Shown here one piece after another: positions 39,988 through 50,111 of a stretch of DNA of 64,000 nt. The stretch comes from Anticarsia gemmatalis (lineage: Eukaryota > Arthropoda > Insecta > Lepidoptera > Erebidae). Numbering within the stretch: the stretch's first letter is position 1; each line of letters opens with the position of its first letter. The stretch lies in contig NC_134775.1 of NCBI RefSeq assembly GCF_050436995.1, forward strand, positions 5,247,124 through 5,311,123, given 5' to 3'. The notes under the pieces are model-generated. The model was not told the DNA's origin. It saw only the letters and a list, made by a program, of their open reading frames with translations, and made no database searches. The position numbers and the translations under genes were made by a program.

Positions 39988-40776
39988 GTGTCCAGTTCGA
40001 CCGCGCGGCCATAGCGTTTTTTTTTTAAAAAAACCATGACAACTTTTTGTAAAAATTTGTCAAAGTTGATTCCCAAAACCATACATTTGTCAAAGATACG
40101 GTTAAAAAGTTATAAGGGTTTGAACATGGCCGCGCCATTGAAACGCGGCGAACCGCGCGGCCACTGAGATCTTTAAAACTGAGCCTTGTAGAGACCTGAA
40201 ATTTACGCAAATGCAAGATTTAATTTGTAAAAAATTTGTAAAAATATAAAAAAAATACTCAGGTTTATAGTTTAAGAGCTATAACACTAAAACCGAATGG
40301 CCGCGCCATTGAAACGGTGGAGAAAACGCTATCGCCTGTATCTCGCTGAAAAAAAATCGCAGAGGTGTGTAGTTTATTGTAATTACCCAGATTTGAATTT
40401 GTCGAAACTAGGAAAAATACAACAAAAATTCCTAGGTTTATATTTCAGGAGCTATAAGACTAAAACGATATGGCCACGCCATCGAAACGGTGAATAAAAC
40501 GTTATTTCGCCTGTATCTCGCTGAAAAAGCATCGCAGAGGTCTGGAGTTTTTTGTAATACCTAGATTTTAATTTGTCAAAACTAGTAAAAATACAATAAA
40601 AATTCTTAAGGTTATATTTCAGAAGCTGTAGAACATTATCAGTATGTGGTGCGATAGGGTGACCATGTCTTATTGTTTACAGAATACTTTCTACTTATTG
40701 TTACAGAAATTATAATTCAAGGATTCTAAATAAAATTAAAATGAAACCATAAATATAAAAACAATTTTGTTTATTG
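39988..40776 (+). repeat. MULE left terminal inverted repeat
   Basis: 789 bp. Inside, a unit of roughly 110-190 bp is repeated in degenerate form (GGCCGCGCCATTGAAACGG... CTGTATCTCGCTGAAAAA, near 40290, 40460 and 40510), giving the arm an internal repeat structure. Short ORFs such as 40297-40497 exist in both arms and are not believed. Confidence 0.88.
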
Positions 40777-43402
40777 CTTGAAAAGTCAATAATACAGTTA
40801 CAGTCCGCGTGGACTTACGAAAAACTAGCCCTAAGATTGGTTTAAATGACGCAACTCCGCCCCTAAGCTATGTGATTGGTAATGCACACTATTGCATCTC
40901 ACACGCGCCACCCCCGCGCGCCTCCGCAGGTCAGTGCGACGCCAGGCCACCGTCACTCGGCCGTACCTACAGCGATAAGTGCCTACAAATTCGCGGGGCG
41001 TCGGCGCCACTCCGAGAGTCGAGTGTCGACGCTCACGCGTAGAGCTCGTGCGTGCGTTTATTAGAAGTTTTATGAGTAATATTATTATAAAAACGTTTAA
41101 AATAGAATGGCAGGTTTAAAGCATTGCTCATTTGATAGATGTTTGTCGAAAAAGAAGGACGAGGGATTGTCATTTTTTTCATTACCTACAGATTCATTAA
41201 AAAACTATAAAACTTTACATTACCTACCTACCACAAAATAATAGTACTAACTAGGTATAATTAGTTACTTTTTTAATGCTAACAATATGGACTCATGTCT
41301 GAATTATTAAGGAATTTGATACTTTATAATTACGAGAGCAACTTGCAAATGTGACTTTTTGTTTATTGAGATATTTCAACGATTTTGGTATCAAATGAAA
41401 GGTCTAAGACTAAAACTATTTTATCCGTTTGAATGATATAAATCGGTTCACAGTCTTAGGACATATGAAGAATATAAAATAGTAAAAATGTAAACAAACC
41501 AAAACAGGTAGCAACGATGAGGCGAGCCGACGACCCTAGCGTCATAGGTAACGCGTCACTCTACGCCAGACAGTGACAGAGTTACGCGTTAAAAGAGAGC
41601 GGGAATACTTAGGTGAATATGTCGGTAGGTACGGAGCGCTTATACGAGCTGAATTGAACTTTATTGCTTAGTAGCAAGAGTCGTTATTTCTATAAATTGT
41701 TTCGGGGAGTGCGTGTTCTGTACTATAGTACTTATTATTCTGTGGCGACGCGTACAGACGTTAGTACTTATTATTCTGTGGTACAGCGACGTAAGCGTAA
41801 GAGTTTCGTTATCAGTGTGTCGTTGTGATGTTAACACGATAAAAAAGTGATCTACTGATTATTAAAATGTTCAGTTCGTGTGTAATTACGATTAAGTGTT
41901 GTACTGTGGTGTAATGTCAGTTCGGTAAATTATGTAAACATTACAATTCAGCAGAAGTGATTAAGGTATGTTGCATTTAAATATTTTATGATTATGTTAG
42001 AGCTCTCTCTTTATTTGTATGGATGACCGTGTAGTTAAGATATTTTACTATGAAATATTTACAATCTTATGTATATGAACTTATATGAAATACTAAAAAC
42101 TATCTAATAACTAACAAAAATAATAATAATATATAATGTTTGCCCTGCAGTGGGACAATAATAGGCTGGATTATTATTATTTAATGTTTTATTAAATCAT
42201 ATAGGTAATTAGAACTTAACTTAGAACATTTGAAATGATTGTAAATCATTTTGATTCCACATTTTTAAATAAGTACAATCATAACTAGCAGGGATGTAGA
42301 TATTTGTTTTTACTTTAAGCGTAATATTATATGAATGGAAAAATTACTAAAAAAAACAAGTCAATCATTTGAAAGATATACACTTCCAAAGTCGTAAAAT
42401 GAGTCCCCCCCGCCTCTAACTTTTGAAATAATAAAGTTGGAAAAAAAAATTGATGTAAATGTCAATAAAAACTTTCAATGAAAACTGGTTTGAACAAGAT
42501 ACAATCATAAGTTTTTGAGATATAGCACAATTTCAAAAACCGCACACGTAACTTTGTAATTCATACAAACACTATGAAAAACAAAGTTAAGAGCAAAACT
42601 TTGCTTGTTACTACGAAACACTTCATGGGCGAGTCCGACTCGTACGTCCCCAGTTTTTTTTTTTGTAACTCCACTGGTAAAATCTCTCTTCCTTTTCCTC
42701 TCACTCATTATTTTTTACAAAACCAGAAGTACAATATTATTATTGTTTGTTGTATTACAATTTAAAAATACACCATTAAAATAAATAAATATTATCGAAA
42801 GGTGTTGTCAACTTTTGAACTGACGCTTTATTCGGGTAAAACGAAATTGCTTTTTTTGACCTTTGCAATTTCTGAAAAATATTGGGAAGGTTTTTTTTTC
42901 TTAGGTACGTTGGAGGCTTCCGTGGTCCGGGGGGCCCATATAATTGATACAGCATATATGGCGGAAGCTACGCCCCTGAAATTATTACAAAAAAAAGTCT
43001 AAGTGCGAGTTCGACTCGCGCACGGAGGCCATATCCGTTCAGTAGTTTTTGCGTGAAAGAGTAACAAACATCTATCCATCCATACATTCTCACAAACTTT
43101 CGCATTAATAATATTAGTAAGATGAAGATTACTAACCCGGATCTAGGTTACGGCAAACGTTTGTTAAACAAATATGTATAAAAACAAAAGATTTAAAGGA
43201 AGCCGTTTAACAAAAGAAAATTTTAATAACTCTTCTTTTGTTTGATGGCGTCTTTTAAGAAGGCGGTAGCAGTTAAACATGTGTCCGTGATTTTTTTGTT
43301 AAAAGACAAAAGTTTATTACTTTCAAATCATAAACTATGGAAATTCCAATGATTTCGTCAGCACAGTAATATTATTTAAGTATATTGTATTGTTACAGAA
43401 AC
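40777..43402 (+). other. MULE 5' region: promoter, 5' UTR and probable intron
   Basis: GC-rich segments with ATTGG boxes lie near 40834-40880. A good donor (TTAAG|GTATGT at 41965/41966) and acceptor (TGTTACAG at 43398) would define a 1.43 kb 5'-UTR intron ending four bases before the ATG at 43403. The putative intron holds a truncated 3' end of another repeat (GCCCTGCAGTGGGACAATAATAGGCTG near 42143-42169). It also has a SINE-like tail with a B-box-like GAGTTCGACTC (43008-43018) ending TAATATTAGTAAGAT. No coding is supported here. Confidence 0.45.
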
Positions 43403-46400
43403 ATGGCAAGAGGTAGAAAACCAAAAATTGATGCAGCGCAAATGAATAATATATTTCGTAAATATGCAGCTACTTGCAGAAATGAAAAAATTTCATACAA
43501 CAATCCTATATTTACAACTATCGCTCAAGAACTGAAGAATGAAATAACGCCGTTTTCGTTATTCATGAGATTGAAAAGACATTTCAAGACGATATTTGGC
43601 CAACGATATGATGAAGAAAGTTCACTCACACAAAGCACCTCATCTTCGCCTTCATGTCGAAGCCCAATTTCTTCACCTGTGAAATGCACCACAAACGAAG
43701 TAGAAAGTGTTGATCAGTACACTTTTTTACTGGATATATATGACTGGAAGAAATTTGAACCCCTCTCAGTTAATTACGTCAGGCGTGATCCTAATGTTGC
43801 TACAACACATAAAAAGTACAAAACACTACCTAAGTATAAGTGGTCCTGCTTACTACGAGAGAAACTATGGGAATCTACAAGGCTTCCATGCACATGGGTT
43901 TTCAAAACCAAGCGGATCGATGAAGACCACAATGTGCTGATCAAGGGAAAGTGCTCACAATGTAGTTCCATCTCAGAAATAACGAGCAAAGCAGCGACAG
44001 ACAAAATAGTGACAATAACCTGCAATATATTTAAAACCAATAATAATATACCCCACAATCCAAATAAGAAGACGAAGCTCACACCGTACAAAAGACGACA
44101 ACTAGCGAAAAAACTACAATATAAACCCGCAACAGTTGTTCAAAAAGAAATTGCTTGTGCAGTCATAAATGATGATAACACTGTAAATTGTCCAGTGATA
44201 CCAACCTTGGAAACTTTGAGGAAAGTGAAACACGAAAGAAGGCAAATTAATCGATTGCACTCTGATCCAATCATGAGTATTCTCATGATGTCGATAATGG
44301 CAACATATCAAAATTTCGTCCGAGAGTTCACTTTAGTACCGAGCTTTCATTTGTGCTATTGGTGTGAACAACAAATGGAATACTACAAGGCGTATATAGA
44401 GAAAATTCCTCGTGTTACAATGACTGTAGATGCAACTGGATCATTCTTCCGAACGCTCAAACTTCCAGATGGATCTCTGCTAACGAAACAGATGTTCCTC
44501 TATGTTGCCATGGTAACATCTTCAACTATTAAGTCAACAGCAATTTGCCAATTGATAACTGATAACCACACAACGGACTCTATATTGTCATGGTTAAAAA
44601 GATGGCACAACGAAGTACGTACTGCCCCTCACGAAATTGTAACTGATGATTCTTCTGCGTTAATAGCAGCAAACGCTCAGGCTTTTACTACTTTTCAGAC
44701 AGTCCGTGACTATCTACGACAATCTTTTTTAGTTTTAATGAGTAAAAGTAACGATATGCCTGAAGTTTTCTTAAGATTAGACACAAGTCACTTTGTCAAA
44801 AACGTATACAACTTGCGATGCTTCGATAACGTTGATTTAAACATTAAAATGTTTTACATTCGCAGTATTTTATTTATTAAAGAGTGTGAAAGTTTTAAAA
44901 TAATAAATGCTGTACTTGGCCATATTATTAAAATTTGCACATTTAAATATGCATTCACAAGCAATGAAACTTGTAAAATTTCCATGCAGTATCTCAAATC
45001 TTTGTTGGTCAATACAGAAAACCCAGTAGAAGAAAACGACAAAAAAGATCTTTCCGATTATTATTATTATGTTACAATACCTGACGATGACGATATCATA
45101 GGTTGGTTTGATGAGCTTGTTAACAAAGAAAAAATCTTGGAAGAATTAAAGGACAAAACAGAAAAGCCAAATGACTATTACTTACCGAATCTAGTGTCAA
45201 CTCTTAAAAGGTTAATGATTAAACTGCCTCTGTGGAGCAATGTCATGTGTCCTTTTTACAAATCGGAAAACAAGTCGCCAACATCTTCAGCTATTGAAAG
45301 CTATTTCAAAACATTAAAACATTTATTATTTGAAACACGTCTGCATAAGTACAACGTGGATGAATTCATAAAAATTCATTACAATTTTATATTAGGGGAG
45401 ACAAGAATAGCTGCGAAAAATCTTAACGTAACTCTAGAAAGATCAAAAAAACAAACAAACAAGGGCCGAAAAAGGAAGTTAATAACGAAAAACAAAATGC
45501 AGTGTAAAAAAATTAAAATGAACACAAAACAATCATTTTCTTCTGATTTCATATTTACAGTAAAGCCATCATATACTGAAAACTGGGGGGGAGAGGGATA
45601 TTCTACACAGAATATCTCAGTGTTGTTTTTGCGAAATGGGAATTTAGTAAATTCTATTAATAAAAGTATGAAATTTACTAATACATGTGCGTTTGATTCA
45701 GTTTTCTTTTTAGTAGCATTTGCATACAAGCAAAACGTTCATATCAAAAAAATAATTAATACATGCGCAAGCAATTTAATTAGAGAATTTATTCAATTAC
45801 TCACAGAATCATTAAATTTAAATAATGGTTATGATTTACGAGAGGAAATTATTGCTAAATATTATAAACGCGAAAACAATATATTATATAGATGCGAAAG
45901 TAATATGGCTTTTATATTTGAACACATACTTTTAAATTATTTGTACAGTGCCAATGTATCTAAGGAATGTGTAACCGAAACATGTGCCAACCACTCAAAA
46001 AGAACCATAGTGTTTTTATCAATAAATTTAGAAATCGTAAATTTATTCGGAATCGGAGGACTGGAAGATGCCGTTATTATCGATGACTCCAATTTCAAAA
46101 TTTGTTTGAAATGCAATAACGAATCCTTGAGATTTAAGTATGAATTGAGCGATATTATTTTATTTGATCTCAACGGCACAGACAAAATTAAGCTCGAAGA
46201 AATACCACAATATATACAATTAAGGCAAAAAAAATATCGATTCATAGGTGCCGTGGAATATGTTCCCCCGGTTGTAGGTATTATTGGGCATTACAAGTGT
46301 CATTGTCTAATAAATAATTCTAAATTTATTTGCTACGACGACAATAAAACTGAAACACATGAAAGTTCTGCACAACCTCTTACAATTCATAATTTAATGT

Positions 46401-46423
46401 ATGGTTTAATAGATGATGACTAA
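43403..46423 (+). CDS. MULE/NOF-like DDE transposase fused to a ubiquitin-protease-like domain
   Basis: 1006 aa from MARGRKPKID; the upstream in-frame ATG at 43385 lies before a probable splice acceptor. Residues about 100-200 hold a Cys/His zinc candidate (CTWVF ... H ... KCSQC, WRKY/FLYWCH-like). DDE residues fit D343 (TVDATGSFF), D415 or D416 (VTDDSSALI) and E632 (SSAIESYFKTL), with RLDTSHFVKN between them. A Lys/Arg-rich linker (about 675-710) may carry nuclear localisation. The C-terminus (about 750-990) resembles a USP/UCH-type cysteine protease: Cys box FTNTCAFDSVFF (C762), His box IIGHYKCHC (H963) and ICYDD (about 979-980). The transposase would cut at the TIRs. The protease could remove ubiquitin or a similar modifier, but that is inference. 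Confidence 0.82.
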   Translation: MARGRKPKIDAAQMNNIFRKYAATCRNEKISYNNPIFTTIAQELKNEITPFSLFMRLKRHFKTIFGQRYDEESSLTQSTSSSPSCRSPISSPVKCTTNEVESVDQYTFLLDIYDWKKFEPLSVNYVRRDPNVATTHKKYKTLPKYKWSCLLREKLWESTRLPCTWVFKTKRIDEDHNVLIKGKCSQCSSISEITSKAATDKIVTITCNIFKTNNNIPHNPNKKTKLTPYKRRQLAKKLQYKPATVVQKEIACAVINDDNTVNCPVIPTLETLRKVKHERRQINRLHSDPIMSILMMSIMATYQNFVREFTLVPSFHLCYWCEQQMEYYKAYIEKIPRVTMTVDATGSFFRTLKLPDGSLLTKQMFLYVAMVTSSTIKSTAICQLITDNHTTDSILSWLKRWHNEVRTAPHEIVTDDSSALIAANAQAFTTFQTVRDYLRQSFLVLMSKSNDMPEVFLRLDTSHFVKNVYNLRCFDNVDLNIKMFYIRSILFIKECESFKIINAVLGHIIKICTFKYAFTSNETCKISMQYLKSLLVNTENPVEENDKKDLSDYYYYVTIPDDDDIIGWFDELVNKEKILEELKDKTEKPNDYYLPNLVSTLKRLMIKLPLWSNVMCPFYKSENKSPTSSAIESYFKTLKHLLFETRLHKYNVDEFIKIHYNFILGETRIAAKNLNVTLERSKKQTNKGRKRKLITKNKMQCKKIKMNTKQSFSSDFIFTVKPSYTENWGGEGYSTQNISVLFLRNGNLVNSINKSMKFTNTCAFDSVFFLVAFAYKQNVHIKKIINTCASNLIREFIQLLTESLNLNNGYDLREEIIAKYYKRENNILYRCESNMAFIFEHILLNYLYSANVSKECVTETCANHSKRTIVFLSINLEIVNLFGIGGLEDAVIIDDSNFKICLKCNNESLRFKYELSDIILFDLNGTDKIKLEEIPQYIQLRQKKYRFIGAVEYVPPVVGIIGHYKCHCLINNSKFICYDDNKTETHESSAQPLTIHNLMYGLIDDD

Positions 46424-46848
46424 AACACTTTATATTTAATGATAGCGCAACTAAATTATAAGTAAATTATGTTTATATTTTTTCTATTTTTCATTTTATA
46501 TCTGACTTAGTGTAAGTAAACAATCTGTGATTTTTGATTATATCTTAGTGTAAGTAAATCTGTGATTTTTGATTATATCTTAGTGTAAGTAAACAATCTG
46601 TGATTTCTGATTATATTTTGGTGTAAGTAAACAATCTGTGATTTTTGATTATATTTTAGTGTAAGTAAATAATCTGTGATTTTTGATTATATCTTAGTGT
46701 AAGTAAAATATCTGTGATTTTTTATTATATTTTAGTGTGAGTAAACAATTTGTGATTTTTGATTATATCTTAGTGTAAGTAAACAATCTGTGATTTTTGA
46801 GTTTTTTTTTTAATTTGTAACATTCTGTGATTTATGTGACTTTTAAAC
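46424..46848 (+). repeat. MULE 3' UTR with eight 38-bp tandem repeats
   Basis: Between 46508 and about 46802 a roughly 38-bp unit (TTAGTGTAAGTAAACAATCT then GTGATTTTTGATTATAT) recurs about eight times with small indels. AATAAA at 46850-46855, just inside the right arm, is a plausible poly(A) signal for the transposase gene. Confidence 0.8.
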
Positions 46849-47637
46849 CAATAAACATAATTGTTTTTATATTTATGGTTTCATTTTAATTTTATTTAGA
46901 ATCCTTGAATTATAATTTCTGTAACAATAAGTAGAAAGTATTCTGTAAACAATAAGACATGGTCACCCTATCGCACCACATACTGATAATGTTCTACAGC
47001 TTCTGAAATATAACCTTAAGAATTTTTATTGTATTTTTACTAGTTTTGACAAATTAAAATCTAGGTATTACAAAAAACTCCAGACCTCTGCGATGCTTTT
47101 TCAGCGAGATACAGGCGAAATAACGTTTTATTCACCGTTTCGATGGCGTGGCCATATCGTTTTAGTCTTATAGCTCCTGAAATATAAACCTAGGAATTTT
47201 TGTTGTATTTTTCCTAGTTTCGACAAATTCAAATCTGGGTAATTACAATAAACTACACACCTCTGCGATTTTTTTTCAGCGAGATACAGGCGATAGCGTT
47301 TTCTCCACCGTTTCAATGGCGCGGCCATTCGGTTTTAGTGTTATAGCTCTTAAACTATCAACCTGAGTATTTTTTTTTTATTTTTACAAATTTTTTATAA
47401 ATTAAATCTTGCATTTGCGTAAATTTCAGGTCTCTACAAGGCTCAGTTTTAAAGATCTCAGTGGCCGCGCGGTTCGCCGCGTTTCAATGGCGCGGCCATG
47501 TTCAAACCCTTATAACTTTTTAACCGTATCTTTGACAAATTTATGGTTTTGGGAATCAACTTTGACAAATTTTTACAAAAAGTTGTCATGGTTTTTTAAA
47601 AAAAAAAACGCTATGGCCGCGCGGTCGAACTGGACAC
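46849..47637 (-). repeat. MULE right terminal inverted repeat
   Basis: Reverse complement of 39988-40776 with a few differences (for example CCATAAATTTG versus CCATACATTTG). It ends GGACAC before TACAATTT. Confidence 0.88.
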
Positions 47638-47645
47638 TACAATTT

Positions 47646-47988
47646 TACTATGAGCTATTGTAACATACGGGCCTACTTACGATACCATAAACGATACATA
47701 AGATTGTTATCTAATGATAGCGTTGCATACTAGTGAGCGCATAGACGTGGTGGTACGCGTACGTACCTACGACGCGTCGCGACATGTCGTCGCTCAGCGC
47801 GCCGCCACCGCCAGAAATCTCGTAGGCATGCGCGGAGATACATCGCGTTGTTCACTATACATTGAACGCTCAAAAATGACTAACTCGGGAACCAATTATT
47901 TCCGAGAAATATCGTTGGAGTAAATTTCGCGCATACAGTGTCACAAACTTACCAGTAAAGTTTTCGGTTAGCTGTCATTTACACCCTG
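47646..47988. other. Right end of the CAGGGTGTAA element
   Basis: Non-coding. Read on the minus strand it starts with the TIR and carries the ACTAGTATGCA segment also found near the left end. A short open frame at 47714-47923 shows no known motif. Confidence 0.5.
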
Positions 47989-48013
47989 TATAGGTTCTAT
48001 TATTCAATATATT

Positions 48014-48785
48014 AAGTATTTCACAAACCTGTTTCATGGTTTCGGACATGAACTCTGCTCCCCTGTCAGTAGCTATCTCCCTCGGTACGCCATGCTGAAG
48101 TATAAAATTATTCACGAAGGTACGAGCTACTTTTGCGAAGTTTTTGTGAGAAGGGGATACGCGCATGCATACTTTGATAACTCACACTGTAAAGTAAGTA
48201 TGTAACAATGATCATAGTTATTTTTGTCCAATGATCCTACCAAGTCTAAAAAGATTTTATCAAAAGCCGAATGAGTGGTGGATGTAATTGTCATTGGCTC
48301 TTTAACTTGGACTGTGTACTTATATTTTTGACATTCGGGACATTTTTTAACAATTTTTTTAACATTGGCCTCTAAACCTGGCTAAAAATAATATTTCTTA
48401 ATATTTGATAACATTCTTCTCATGCCCGCGTGGCTACTAGTGGGCAAAAGATGAAAGTCGTTAAGTATCACTTTCCTATCGTCCTCGTTTTCAATTCTTT
48501 CGCCATCTTTTATTATACATAATCTGGGCCCATTCCAATTACTTGGCTTTTTTATTTCGCTTATTAGTTTCTCTACAAAAATGTAGTTATTTTTATTTTT
48601 TATGAAGAATACTTCAACAATATTATTTTTTTTACAAAAATCGCTCAGTTCTCTCGCAAATTCGGCTTGCGTAATTTGTTATTGAGACACTGGCTTTATG
48701 AATATTGTCTTCTGTTGCGCAACATAAAATAGCATTAAAGCTTTCAAGTAATTAAATTATTATCTCTGAATTTATTTAAACTACT
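48014..48785 (-). pseudogene. GypC integrase, N-terminal and central part
   Basis: The minus-strand translation reads TQAEFARELSDFCKKNNIVE, then GPRLCIIKDGERIENEDD, HLLPTSSHAGMRRM and the zinc Cys pair KCPECQKY. It continues to IFLDLVGSLDKN, TLQCELSKY and, after indels, REIATDRGAEF and KQVCEILN. There are at least two stops (SQ*QITQ; YYF*PGLE) and a frame change near 48180. Coding stops at the GypB junction. It resumes with a gap of about 26 residues at 24239, so this and 23991-24239 are one gene split by GypB. Confidence 0.8.
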
Positions 48786-49066
48786 TGTGTGGTATTGTAC
48801 CAAACACCTCTCGATTGATATAGATACTGATATAAAATGATACGAGAAGATAAATAGAAGAAAAATATGTTTATTACTGCTAAAGTTCTAATGCTACGTA
48901 TAAACTGATAGTAATGATAAATGATAGAATGATAGAGTACACGCGACGCGGTTGATGACCGGTAGTGAACTGATTTTTATATAAAACTAATGAATTACGA
49001 ATGCGTCGTCGCGAAAATGCTGACATGACTGAATGAGAATTGTGCAATGTACGGTTGCACCGTACA
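48786..49066 (-). repeat. 3' LTR of the env cassette
   Basis: 281 bp, copy nearer the env C-terminus. About 100 bp of non-coding sequence lies between the env stop and this LTR. Confidence 0.85.
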
Positions 49067-49166
49067 TGCTCCCGGGCGAGATGAGAGATGTGGGTGGGTG
49101 ATAGTAATGATAACAAGATGAAAAAACAATGGTTGATATTTAAAGTATGATTAATATAAAATTAAT

Positions 49167-49830
49167 TTATTGTCCCTGTTCGTCCATATGAAACACTGAT
49201 CTACACATTGGTGAGGTAGCCGAATCTTTTTTAAAGTAACTTTTAGTGGGAATTTCGTCACTATTACCGTCACTGAGGTCTATACGCGAACAATTTACAC
49301 TTTTACGACACTTGGCACACGCGCACTCATTATTGCACTGAGTTGGGACACTGACACTGGTGACACTAACTGCTGGCTGCAACACCGCAGGGTCCTCCGC
49401 CTGCGGCGCGGTGGGAGCCTCCCTCGACCACCGCGAACATCCGAAGAGACCTCGCAATCGTCGCCATGCTACTGCTGCTCCAAGCAGTATCACGATGCAG
49501 AGAATACTGTAGATCGCTACATAGTGATGTACATCATGGAAACTCACATTTTCTGTTATTGGAGTACTCTGCTTGATTACATCCAATTGGTTCTTGATAT
49601 TTGACAACTCTTGTCGTTGTAATTTCATGTCACTAAGGTTGAAAACTGATTCATGGAGTGCAGGTGTCAAGTTAACTATGTTGTTGATAGGTGCCATCTC
49701 AAATGTGTTTATTTCCGGCAGGACTATCGTTTTGCTTGAACCTTGTCGGTGTCCATAAATACTAAAGTTTTCCGTCTTTATAACACATCCTTGACCTATG
49801 TTAAACAAAGGATGTGTGGAACAAAAAGGA
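49167..49830 (-). pseudogene. Errantivirus-like envelope protein, C-terminal part
   Basis: The open frame extends from the LTR edge (HPLFNIGQGCVIKTENFS) to QGQ at 49167, about 220 codons. It has an ectodomain stem with a heptad-like stretch (LSDMKLQRQELSNIKNQLDV) and a transmembrane helix (YVAIYSILCIVILLGAAVAW). A cytoplasmic tail with a Cys cluster (CNNECACAKCRKSVNC) follows. This is the layout of the membrane-proximal part of insect errantivirus envelope proteins. The signal peptide, cleavage site and fusion region are missing, so it cannot be a functional entry protein. An ATG at 49808 could start a membrane-anchored fragment. Confidence 0.72.
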
Positions 49831-50111
49831 TGTGTGGTATTGTACCAAACACCTCTCGATTGATATAGATACTGATATAAAATGATACGAGAAGATAGAT
49901 AGAAGAAAAATATGTTTATTACTGCTAAAGTTCTAATGCTACGTATAAACTGATAGTAATGATAAATGATAGAATGATAGAGTACACGCGACGCGGTTGA
50001 TGACCGGTAGTGAACTGATTTTTATATAAAACTAATGAATTACGAATGCGTCGTCGCGAAAATGCTGACATGACTGAATGATAATTGTGCAATGTACGGT
50101 TGCACCGTACA
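49831..50111 (-). repeat. 5' LTR of the env cassette
   Basis: 281 bp. Its junction with env shows a near-duplicate of about 18 bp (CCACACATCCTTTTTGTT / CCACACATCCTTTGTTT), suggesting the internal deletion used short homology. Confidence 0.82.

Larger units (their letters stand above)
39988..47637 (+). mobile_element. Mutator-like (MULE) transposon, apparently complete
   Basis: 7650 bp with long inverted repeats of 789 bp (39988-40776 and 46849-47637, ends GTGTCCAGTTCGACC) that differ at only a few positions. It is flanked by a perfect 8-bp target duplication TACAATTT (39980-39987 and 47638-47645). The 8-bp duplication, long TIRs and MULE-like DDE protein agree. The foldback layout recalls the Drosophila FB-NOF elements. 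The single long ORF is open. This looks like a recent, possibly autonomous copy. Confidence 0.87.
37569..47988. mobile_element. TIR element with CAGGGTGTAA ends, host of the MULE
   Basis: The left end CAGGGTGTAACAGACAGC and the right end (reverse complement CAGGGTGTAAATGACAGC) are inverted repeats of about 30 bp at roughly 88% identity. A further matching segment CTCACTAGTATGCA lies near 37933 and 47735. It is flanked by TATA on both sides (37565-37568 and 47989-47992). Without the MULE it is about 2.8 kb. I see no transposase of its own, so it looks non-autonomous. I could not assign the superfamily. It lies in the GypB 3' LTR and received SINE-like copies and the MULE. Confidence 0.6.
24240..48013 (+). 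mobile_element. Ty3/gypsy element GypB, heavily interrupted
   Basis: 5' LTR at 24240-24348, PBS, leader, small membrane ORF, gag, pol, 3' UTR and a partial 3' LTR starting at 37544. Insertions inside it: GypA, a SINE-like copy, two solo LTRs of different families, and a CAGGGTGTAA TIR element carrying a MULE. The coding sequence has several nonsense codons and frameshifts. It lies antisense within GypC. The right end is damaged: only about 20 bp of 3' LTR survives beyond the TIR element. Confidence 0.75.
48786..50111 (-). mobile_element. LTR-env-LTR cassette (errantivirus-like, gag-pol absent)
   Basis: Two 281-bp direct repeats (48786-49066 and 49831-50111; two substitutions seen) flank only an env C-terminal region. 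The whole is bounded by a 5-bp duplication CTACT (48781-48785 and 50112-50116) and sits between RNase H and integrase of GypC. On the minus strand the LTR starts TGTACGGTGCAACCGTACA, itself a palindrome, and ends CCACACA. It has TATAAAAATCAG and AATAAA. Env coding starts directly at the 5' LTR edge with no PBS or leader. Confidence 0.8.

Noticed and set aside
40297..40497. 66-codon frame occurring once in each MULE arm
   Set aside because: Lies in the inverted repeats, has no recognised motif, and identity between the arms follows from the TIR itself.
47993..48013. Reading GGTTCTATTATTCAATATATT as part of GypC integrase rather than GypB LTR
   Set aside because: 25 of 28 bases match the GypB 5' LTR and the reading continues the LTR from 37568; but the overlap with an integrase-like AATACTTAATAT makes the exact border uncertain.
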